Shown: piece by piece, positions 1 to 8,587 of the stretch
How the letters are laid out: the number at the start of each line of letters is the position of its first letter
How positions within the stretch are numbered: position 1 is the stretch's first letter
DNA from: Fragilaria radians
Lineage: Eukaryota; Bacillariophyta; Fragilariophyceae; Fragilariales; Fragilariaceae
Length of the DNA: 55,862 bases
Direction: 5' to 3'
Assembly (NCBI GenBank): GCA_900642245.1
Contig: CAAAJI010000064.1
Coordinates: forward strand, 165,677 to 221,538
Notes under the pieces: model-generated
Database searches by the model: none
What the model saw: only the letters and a program-made list of their open reading frames with translations
Told to the model about the DNA's origin: nothing
Program-made: the position numbers and the translations under genes

Positions 1-528
1 TTTATGCACGATGGAAGGATTTTTTTCTTAGTTTATTCACCTAATCTACGTTAGCCACCTTCGTGAATGCCAATGACGTTGTCCTTTGCAAAAATTTCAG
101 GAATCCCCAATCCTTCCAACCAAAAGATGGCTGCTGGATGTATCCTCGCAAGGCAAAAACGATGAGTCTATGGTGGATCACTTTTCTGCCTCTAGAGAAC
201 AGGAATGCTGAGGTAGGGATATCAAAGGGACTATGGTAACGCTTCACAGTGATGCTGCTGTAGGAATTTCTACACTACCAATCAGAATCCCCTTGTAGTT
301 TGAAAATCAGTTTAATAGTATTCATGAAATGAAAAGGGTTTCGGATATCAGAATATTCAAATCATGTTTTCCTCACTTTTCAATTCGAACTAAGGAAACA
401 AATATTTGACATAGAATGCAATTACTGGTAAACGAAAACCAACAGCATTTTTGAAGGCATTGAAGCCTTTTTCCATTTCGTTTACAACACATATTTCTCT
501 ACGCACAACCTAGAACCACTTTTTGACT
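1..528. other. Intergenic, 5' flank of the SERINC gene
   Basis: No coding region can be supported here. The only open frame of note is 68 codons on the minus strand near 41-247 and resembles nothing I recognise. The last 100 bases must hold the promoter and 5' UTR of the SERINC gene, but I see no clear core promoter motif. Confidence 0.5.
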
Positions 529-1975
529 ATGGTGCGTTTGACTTGTGTATGTGAAGCCAACCACTAGTCTTTCACTTATTAATTGAATTCATGCATGGAA
601 GTCGTCCATTATTTCTTGCGTTGTAACTAGTGCTGTTTGGTGTTGTGGTACTGCCACGTGGTCTCTTGCGAGCAGTTGTTGTGGTAACGATAAGCCTTCT
701 TCGGAACCTCCGTCTGCAAAATCAGGACGCAAGCGAAGTGCTTTCCTTCTGATTCTGACCATCGCAATAGCTTTTGCATTTCAATATGGACTTGCCCCAA
801 GAATCAGTAACATTCCCGTGACCAATTATGTCACGACATCATGGAAGGTAGGATGTTCCGAATATCCTCCAGATTTACAAGAGCGATGTATTGGAAATCA
901 TGGAGTTTATCGTGCAACTTGCAGCGCACTGTTATTCTTTCTATTTGCAGGAATGGCAGCATATTGCAAACCAACTGCTAATCGTGAAGCCTGGCCTGCG
1001 AAATATATCTTGTTCCTATTTCTTGTTCTAGGAATGTGCTTCATTCCCAACACACCTTGGTTCAGCCCTATCTTCCTTAACGCTGCAAGAATTGGAGCAG
1101 TCGTTTTCGTTATCATACAGCAAGTCATAATGTTGGATTTGGCTTACAATTGGAACGAAAGTTGGGTTGAAAAGTCAAACCGTGCTGAAACAGAGCAAGA
1201 AGAAAAGCGTTGGCTCGGTGCAATAATTGCATCATGTGCTGCATTACTTCTATCCTCTTTCGTGGGTATTGGATATTTGTTCTTGAAGTTTGGAGGCTGT
1301 ACAATTAACAACGCATGTATTGCGTTAACTCTGGTATTTAATATCATCATCACAGCTTTTCAACCGTTCACAGAAGAAGGATCGCTGCTGAGCAGTTCCA
1401 TGATGTCGGTGTACGGGACGTATATATGTTACACAGCAGTGACTACCAATCCTGATTTATCATGTAACCCGCAAATAGGGCAGAATGACGTCTCCGGTAT
1501 CTTTTTTGGTATTGGGATATCACTCTTAAGCTTAGGGTGGACAAGTTATAGCTCTACGGCAGGTAGCACCAACAATGGTAACGAGCAGGAGTTTGCACAA
1601 ACTCTGGTGAAAAACGAAGCATGTTCCCACACTGGAGATTTTTTGCCTAAGGAAAGCAATCGCAAAGTTCAAGGGATTGTAACCACTGCTGAGAAATACG
1701 GGTCAACTCCAGAATTGGAAGCGCCATCTTCACCTGAAGAAGCATCCCCTTCATGTGTCTCATGGAAATTAAATATAACACTGGGAATGATTTCTTGCTG
1801 GGTTGCAATGGTTTTATCTGGATGGGGTTCCATCCACATTGGAAGTAATGCTGCAAATCCTGATGTATCGTTCATCAGCATGTGGATGATCATGGCTTCT
1901 CAATGGGTTGCCTATTTGCTGTACATCTGGTCACTAGTTGCACCTAAATTATTTCCCGACCGTGATTTTTCGTGA
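529..1975 (+). CDS. SERINC: SERINC/TDE1-family multipass membrane protein (serine incorporator family)
   Basis: Eukaryotic serine-incorporator (TMS1/TDE1) family, multipass proteins of the secretory pathway and plasma membrane linked to phosphatidylserine and sphingolipid metabolism and to lipid scrambling. I predict two exons, 529-546 and 602-1975, giving 463 residues, the usual family length. The 55-base intron starts GTATGT and ends AAG at 600-601. The downstream frame has no in-frame ATG before codon 79 and opens only after a TGA at 584, so the 6-codon first exon (MVRLTC) is inferred. The N terminus has the family's Cys/Ser-rich first helix (AVWCCGTATW). Further hallmarks are HGVYRATC after the first lumenal loop, about ten hydrophobic helices, an NPDLSCNP motif in the second half, and the C terminus LYIWSLVAPKLFPDRDFS, very close to the family ending. 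The longest soluble loop (roughly residues 330-390) is acidic and Ser-rich. The family is certain; the first exon is less so. Confidence 0.94.
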
Positions 1976-2990
1976 AATGATGGAAGATCCCAAAACGCAT
2001 ATGAGTGACATCTGCCTTAGAATCATCTTTTCCTCTGGATCTAGATATCTTATTGGATAAATTAATCTTGAAATTCAAAACTGTGGAGACAAATATTTGA
2101 ACGTCTTCTGAATGGGATATGATGTAGCTAACAACTCTCATTCTAGGCATCTAAGGCAACTATTGGAAATTCTAATGGAGTATGTTTTGACGTTATGGCT
2201 AACATACAAACTCTGCATTAATATTCATTTTCATAGCTTTCCAAGAACAAAGAAGTCAAGGAATTAAAAAAATCAAATATATTGAAACGAGATCCCAACT
2301 ACTTTAATGAAAAAGCTGTAGAACATCAAAAACACCAGACAACTGTGGATGATCCTGTAGTGTAAATGTGCATTTTCATACATGACAAAATCCAACTCAT
2401 ACACTTTGCTTGTTTGAAATAAATATCTGATTGCGGATCTCCTCTCAACATGCCTTCTCTGATTTGTAAACTTAGCACCTTTTGAAAATAGAAGGTTCAA
2501 ATGATATGATATTGTAGCTCTATCAACTTCAAACTCATCATCTAATTCGTTTACCCACCTTAATGGGGTCACACAGTTTTCAATGAGGAATGATAAACGA
2601 GCAATAAAACTCCAAGATAAATACTAACAAACCCTAGGGTGTCAATGAAAAAGATAGCACTCTGTTTAATAATATTTAATCTATTATAGTAATGATCAGT
2701 CTGTTCAAGAATTAATATACCTTGCGATTTTTTGCCTTCAGGTATCCGAGAATTCCCTTAATGTTACCCTGCATGTCATGTACATGGGTTACTGCTTTGA
2801 TCATTTTGATTGGTCATTACACTAAGTATCCTCCTGACTTAACAGGGAATTGTAATCCATTGAATACAATTACTTCTTTAATGCTGTGTGTGTTCCAATT
2901 GATGATACATGAAACATTGGCGTTGCCAGAACTAACCTTATTGAAGAACATTTCATGAATCCAACTTTTCTTAATTTATGATTTGTCAGC
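1976..2990. other. Intergenic, two weak unassigned open frames
   Basis: SERINC and SART1 are both on the plus strand and about 1 kb apart. The stretch holds a minus-strand open frame (about 2273-2610) without a plausible ATG that contains RATISYHLNLLFSKGAKF, with a mixed, gene-like composition; it could be a relic of an exon or a transposon. A plus-strand frame at 2722-2958 (78 codons) contains KYPPDLTGNC. I recognise neither. A possible splice acceptor (TTGTCAG at 2984-2990) directly precedes the SART1 ATG, so a 5' UTR intron is possible. Confidence 0.35.
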
Positions 2991-5258
2991 ATGACGGATG
3001 TAATAGAATTGTCTGTAGCAGAGACGAACAAGTTACGCATTAAACTTGGACTAAAACCACTGAGGGGAGTGGAAATGGAAGATCAAAAATCTGACGAAAT
3101 CTTACCCATCAGCACGTCATCGTCGTACAAGAGCGAAATCAAAGCCGATGAGAATGAGAGTCTTGAGCTTTCCATCGAAGAGACGGACAGGCTTAGGGCT
3201 TCGTTAGGCCTCAAGCCTTTGAAGGCGAAGAATGAATCAATTCATCGTCCTGCGGAAAATGAAGGAAAATTGAAGGAACTAGAGGAACGACTAGAAAGGG
3301 AGAAGTTGAAGCGTCAAGTACAGCACGGTATTGAATCATCATTTGAGTCCAAGACTCTTGCTGCCGAACAAGATGTTAGTGTCATATCTTGGGCTAAAAG
3401 GATGCTAGCTAGTGAAACTGATATACGTCAACAAGAACCTGTCATGGCTTCTGATGAGACGATTCAAAAGAAACGAAAGAAAAAGAAACTTCAGAGGAAA
3501 GGTATTGCCCAATCCTACGAGGAGAATGATCTTGAAGGCTTGCATGTTGGACATTCTATATCCGACTTTGAAGAAGGTTCTACTACAATCTTGACGCTGG
3601 CGGATGCCCCTCTACTTAAAACTGCTGAAGGAACAAAAAAGATCACTGGTTTGAACAATGAACTCACCCCTCAACTAGAAAATGCGTTATTGGCTGATGA
3701 GCAAGGTCAACGAGATCGCTTGCGGGAGAAGCGACGTGTTGAAATGGGAATGGGACGAGCAGGTGGCTATGCTGGCTTTGACGATGATGAATTTGAAGAA
3801 TTAGGTGGTGTTCAAGGCCAGTCTAATATACCCAGAGGATCTATAAGTGTCGTTCAAGATTCCAAGGAAAAACGGCGTGGTTTCAAAATTGGCGATGCTA
3901 CTTTGGATCATCAAAATGAAAGTGATTCTGAGAGACTTTTTGCGCATGAAAGGGGAAAGGCAATTTCTCTCGAGCAATCTTCCGTTCAGACTGTCGTTTC
4001 GGATTTCATGACTGCCGAAGAGTATGCTGCCTTACACCCGAAGAAAAAGAAGGATATCGCATTCAAGAAATCGAAAGTTAAGAAAGAAAAGAAGAACAAG
4101 CGACCAAAAAAGACAGAACAAGATGAGGAAGAAGATGAAGAATTCCAACGAATGAACCATGTCTTGGATGATCTTCAGGGAACAGCCGTTGTATCAAACA
4201 AGAAACGTAAACGCCGTGATGGCGATATCGATGATGAAGCATTGGAAACATCAGAAGATTTTTTGGATGCTGCTAAGCGTCGGGCTAAATTTGATGAAAT
4301 TATGGAGAAGGGTAACGAGAGATCAGCAGCTGCTTTCAAGTCTGCCTTGGTTGTCGAGACGAAAAGCATTGCAATACTTAAAGATTATGAAGAACCTGAT
4401 GATAGCTTTCTAAACGACGCATTAGCAAAGGCACGGCGACTGAGGAAGCTACGGGATCTATCAGGACCAGTAGGAGCGGATGCTGTTGCACAGGCTGTTC
4501 TTGAAAGCAAATCAAGTACAAACGCATCTGGTCATGCCGGAGGTGACGGATATATCAGCTTCATAGTTGATGAGACTGAGGAGTTCACTCGCGCTCTCCG
4601 TGCTCGTCAAAGTCAAGAAGAACGGCAAAAAAACAGGAAAGGGGTAAAGGGATCGTTGCCTCAAGCCGATGCACCGTCGAAAATGGACATTTCACCAGAA
4701 GATACTGAGGAGAAATCGTTGGAAATTGGCGAGTTGGCGAAGCAAATAGAAGAAGACGAAACGAAGGAAACTGAAGGCGAGATTGGTACAACAGCTGCTG
4801 CCGCCCCAGTAGGTCGAGGAATCTCGGGTGTCCTTGCTATGCTTCGTCATACTGGTGAAATAAGTGGCAGAAACGCGGGAAGGGAAGAATTACGGGGACG
4901 TGCCAAAGATGAACGAACGTACGAAGACTATGCCCCTCTCAACTTGGAGGAAGTTGTCCGTATTGGGAAAGGAGCGACGGAGAAGGATCGAGAATTAGCA
5001 TCGCGAGAAATCAAACTGGAATATCGGGATGACTTTGGACGTTTGCTCACAAGGAAAGAAGCCTACCGGCAATTATGTTATCAATTTCATGGACATGGAA
5101 GTGGCGCCAAGAACGAAGAACGTCGTCTACGTCAAATTGAGAGAGAACAAGCAGAAGCACGTATCGCTTCCAAACAGGCTTCTGGTGCCGGTTCGCTGGG
5201 TGCTCTTAAGGCAACGCAGAAAGCCACAGGAAAGGCATTTGTGATCCATAAAACATAA
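2991..5258 (+). CDS. SART1: SART1/Snu66-family tri-snRNP protein (pre-mRNA splicing)
   Basis: Component of the U4/U6.U5 tri-snRNP, needed for spliceosome assembly in the nucleus. Single exon, 755 residues, near the usual 650-850. The N terminus carries the family signature twice: LSVAETNKLRIKLGLKPL at about residues 7-24 and LSIEETDRLRASLGLKPL at about 59-76. The middle is highly charged, with Lys-rich runs near residues 160 and 345-372 that look like nuclear localisation signals and an acidic EDEEDEE-type stretch near 375. The C terminus (from about residue 677) holds the most conserved block, EYRDDFGRLLTRKEAYRQL, then YQFHGHGSG, and ends with GALKATQKATGKAFVIHKT, matching the family end. 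The ATG at 2991 is the first in frame and places the signature in its normal position. It is transcribed towards L2HGDH, tail to tail, 443 bases apart. The doubled N-terminal signature is unusual. Identification is firm. Confidence 0.96.
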   Translation: MTDVIELSVAETNKLRIKLGLKPLRGVEMEDQKSDEILPISTSSSYKSEIKADENESLELSIEETDRLRASLGLKPLKAKNESIHRPAENEGKLKELEERLEREKLKRQVQHGIESSFESKTLAAEQDVSVISWAKRMLASETDIRQQEPVMASDETIQKKRKKKKLQRKGIAQSYEENDLEGLHVGHSISDFEEGSTTILTLADAPLLKTAEGTKKITGLNNELTPQLENALLADEQGQRDRLREKRRVEMGMGRAGGYAGFDDDEFEELGGVQGQSNIPRGSISVVQDSKEKRRGFKIGDATLDHQNESDSERLFAHERGKAISLEQSSVQTVVSDFMTAEEYAALHPKKKKDIAFKKSKVKKEKKNKRPKKTEQDEEEDEEFQRMNHVLDDLQGTAVVSNKKRKRRDGDIDDEALETSEDFLDAAKRRAKFDEIMEKGNERSAAAFKSALVVETKSIAILKDYEEPDDSFLNDALAKARRLRKLRDLSGPVGADAVAQAVLESKSSTNASGHAGGDGYISFIVDETEEFTRALRARQSQEERQKNRKGVKGSLPQADAPSKMDISPEDTEEKSLEIGELAKQIEEDETKETEGEIGTTAAAAPVGRGISGVLAMLRHTGEISGRNAGREELRGRAKDERTYEDYAPLNLEEVVRIGKGATEKDRELASREIKLEYRDDFGRLLTRKEAYRQLCYQFHGHGSGAKNEERRLRQIEREQAEARIASKQASGAGSLGALKATQKATGKAFVIHKT

Positions 5259-5701
5259 TTTTAAAAAAGAAGTTTAATTCATTTATAGTGTATGTAGATT
5301 CGAAAAAAATTTAAATCTGTCTATAGTGGGATCCGAAATAATCAATTCACATGCAATGTGCAGCAGCACTTATTTGATTCAGAGTTATTATACCTACTGT
5401 CTAAACTTCAATTTATATTTTGCGGTCTTGATCTAATAAGAAAGTATTTATTAGTTTGAATATTGTACATTTATCATACATTAATGCACTGAGTCACTAT
5501 GAATCCGCATAAAGGGAAGAGAAATTTGTGCTGTACCACTTTCTATACATATGATTAGTATGATTTGAGTTGTGACTAGATCTTTTGAGAGTATTCCATA
5601 CATTATATCTATTTTTTTACCGGCGCAATGAATCATGCGAAGAAACCCAAAGAAATAAACAAAGTACATGAATTGTATTTACATGCCATATGTCAAAATG
5701 A
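5259..5701. other. Intergenic between two converging genes
   Basis: AT-rich 3' regions of SART1 (+) and L2HGDH (-). Both polyadenylation sites must lie here. No gene is visible; the 62-codon minus-strand frame at 5481-5669 has no recognisable content. Confidence 0.5.
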
Positions 5702-6967
5702 TCAAACTCGATCCGCTATATAGCTTGCAATGCTCATACTACTTGTCAATCCTGGACTTTCAATACCGAAGAGATGAAACAATCCTGGAATGCCATGATC
5801 TTTTGGTTCCGCAATCATAAAGTCCGCAAAGGGCAAGTTCCCACCCAACAACATCGGATGTTGAAGCTTAGGTCGCAATCCAGAAAAATCGGGTATTAAG
5901 GAATGATCCGGTAAGTTCGGCCAATAGGTTCTAATTTCCTCGTAAAACGCAGGAGCTCTTGATGGATTTGGATGCAAGATGATGTCTTGTAGCGACATGC
6001 TGGGATCCATCCATTCAACATCCGGCCCAAATTTAGTCCCCTGGAAGTTCCAGTCTAGAGTCGCATGAACACCAAGACCACCTGGAACCGGTATTGGATA
6101 AACCAAGTGTTGAAATGGAGGTTTGTATCCTTCCTTTAAGCGAAAATAGTTGCCTTTGGCAATATACTGCTTCGGTGGCTTCCAGGTATTGTTGTCTATT
6201 TTGCTGTTGCTTCTGTTAACATCCATCACATGAAAGTTAGATGCAAAATTATCTGCCATCAGACCACATGCATTTACGAGTATTTGACATCTTAAATCGA
6301 TACCGTCAACCGACAGCGTAATGGGGCTGTTTTGTCTTCCTGACGTGTTTGTTGCCTTACCCGACTTTACTTCCGTGCGTAACACCAATGTGGCTCCATG
6401 CGCTTCTGCTTCTGCCAACAGACCCCATAAAAAAGAATGTGAATCGAGGACTCCAGTTGAGGGAGAATAGAGGGCTCCTTTTGAATGTACTTCTGGCTCC
6501 AAATATTGAACATCAGCTTGAGACAGAAGTTTTACATCATCAACATCATTATCAATCGCTTGATTATAAAGTTGTGGTATGTTGTGATTGAATTGATCTT
6601 CTTTAGATGCGATAATGAGTTTCCCGCATTGTCGGAATGGAATATTGTGTGTTGTGCAAAATTCGTATATATTTTTCTTTCCTTCAACACAAAAACGAGC
6701 CTTCAATGAATGTTTAGGATAATAGATTCCAGCATGAATCACCTCGGAATTACGAGAGGAAGTTTCTAATAATAAACAGCATAATAATCAATTTTTGCGT
6801 TTCCAAACTAGAATCTTTAATCATCGTTGTTAGTTCTTACCTGTTCCTATCGTTGATGCTCGTTCAAATATGAAAACCTCCTTGCCTTTCATCGCTAGAG
6901 CTCTTGCCGTAGCCAACCCTATGACACCTGCTCCGATGACGACTGCTTCGACACTGTGTGCAGCCAT
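5702..6967 (-). CDS. L2HGDH: L-2-hydroxyglutarate dehydrogenase (FAD-dependent)
   Basis: Oxidises L-2-hydroxyglutarate to 2-oxoglutarate, a metabolite-repair step that removes the by-product of malate dehydrogenase; usually mitochondrial. Two exons on the minus strand: 6967-6841 and 6765-5702, with a 75-base intron (GTAAGA ... TTAG) that splits codon 43. The product is 396 residues, slightly shorter than the roughly 400-460 of relatives. Residues 9-20 (VVIGAGVIGLAT) form the FAD dinucleotide-binding loop and EVFIFERA the following acidic strand. The splice joint rebuilds IGTETSSRNSEVIHAG, the strongest family signature. Further blocks are AYSPSTG-like LYSPSTGVLD, LVNACGLMAD, KGNYFRL, VYPIPVPGGLGVHATLD and the C-terminal GIESPGLTSSMSIASYI. 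The chosen ATG lies only eight residues before the FAD motif, so no mitochondrial presequence is visible; either an upstream exon is missed or the enzyme acts elsewhere. The enzyme call is firm. Confidence 0.95.
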
Positions 6968-8587
6968 GTCATATCCCTTTCCAACTAAAGAATTTGGATG
7001 CAATCACTCATTCGGGAACTGCAGCTGAATTCTGTTTCTGATGTGAATGTTAAATCTTCGTAAACCAAGCCGTTTGGAGGGTTTTGGAAGAAGCTGACGT
7101 CAGGCCTATTGAAGACGACACTTGTACTGTACTGTTAGTGTTTTTTTACGCCACTATGCCTTTTAATGCAAACGGAAAATGACATCAACCTTGTATGCGA
7201 AAGAGCGCTTTCCTGTTGAAGTAAAGGGAGTAACTATTCTGCAACAGCTCAGGACACAAGTAAAAGACAGACTAAGCCAATGAATTAAGTGTAATTACCA
7301 TGATTATGGGGCAAGGTTTAAATGGATTGCGTCCATCAAGAAAGACAATTGATTTGAAAGGTTCAAATATATGGTCAGCAAGAGCTCAGTGAGTCTTTCT
7401 AAAAAATGACGGCGAGAGCTGCATTCAACAGCGTTCCAACAAGTTTTCTAATAATGATACACCTTATGGACCACACACAAAAGCATGACTAAAGTAAAGG
7501 TATGGACTGTTGAATAGTGTACAAGACACCTTCCCAAGAAATGGTTTCTTTAGGGATTATCCGTGCAGGCTCGGTCAAATGGAAGCAATGGCTGAATTTA
7601 ACTCAGTCGTCAAATATTGGAAGACTTTTGTTCCAAAAGGGAAAACTGGAATTCTTGAAAATCTAGATTTTTTAGAAAGCAACTTGCTCCACATGAGAAT
7701 TCAGTTAACAGTCAGTGCCCTTTTCTGGCTTCAATGTTTTGTTATAGTCAGATAGATGTGCTGGTGGATGCAATCATGCACTTGGAATTGGTGCAAGTTG
7801 AACGATTGACAAATATGAATAACTTAATAAATACAGGTGGAAGCTATATAAAGAAATCAGCGAAGAAATGATCTTTCATCATGAATTCTAACGTCCATGG
7901 TATGATGAGTCAAGAAGGTAGATGCCCTCAAAAAATTACTGAAATTAGACGTGTTTGAAAATATTCTTTCATTGTCACGCAAGTATACTCTAATACTTAA
8001 TTTGCTCTATAATCCAAGTCCTTGAAACTTAAAAAATAGATATGTTAACGGGAATTTAAAAAGGCAATATTGAGGAAATATTCTCCTGCAGCAGAGCAAG
8101 GGATACAATGGCAATTGTCACACTGCATCAAGATAAGCGAATCCATTCACTGTGAATTCATGCATAACGAGATCTGTATATACCATAAACCAACGATTAC
8201 TCTAAATCGCTTGTTGTTTCGTCCACCCTGCGTTAAATCAGTGTCTGAAAATCCATTTCCCATGTCTTTCATGGCACAACATGGAATTATCATTCTGTTA
8301 CCTTTTACAAGGTGTCCAATTTTCCCTTCAGGGTTAAAATGTATATCTTCGTAAGCGTCCTCATCAGGGTATTTTAAAAAAAGCCCTGAAGGTCAAACAA
8401 GCGTTATTCTCCACTTGGTCATTTCTTTCTTGACTATTGTTTATTTCAGAAGGGGCAAAATTTCGCAAATAATAGATTCTCTAGAATAGACAACAAATTT
8501 ATTAAAAGTTGCGATGAACATCACTAATTATAGAGCAAATTCTAATTAATTGAGCTTCATTAGGCTTTGCTTTTAATTCAAGTTAAC
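6968..8587. other. Intergenic, 1.6 kb, no supported gene
   Basis: Lies between the 5' end of L2HGDH and the 3' end of the Hsp100 gene, both minus strand. Plus-strand open frames at 7510-7755 and 8070-8354 are not convincing. Opposite the second one, the minus strand from about 8386 to 8168 reads an unbroken, charged, gene-like peptide (KYPDEDAYEDIHFNPEGK ... RNNKRFRVI) preceded by an acceptor-like TTCAG. It has no start and matches nothing I know, so it may be a relic exon. Confidence 0.35.

Noticed and set aside
818..1975. SERINC coding region starting at GTG 818
   Set aside because: The frame is open further upstream with clear family sequence, and a spliced ATG at 529 fits the family N terminus; GTG starts are not expected in nuclear genes.
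2722..2958. Possible partial duplicate of SERINC (KYPPDLTGNC versus EYPPDLQERC)
   Set aside because: Similarity is limited to about ten residues and the sequences on both sides disagree.
8070..8354. Plus-strand 94-codon ORF
   Set aside because: The antisense reading is more protein-like, and the plus frame has no plausible start or family.
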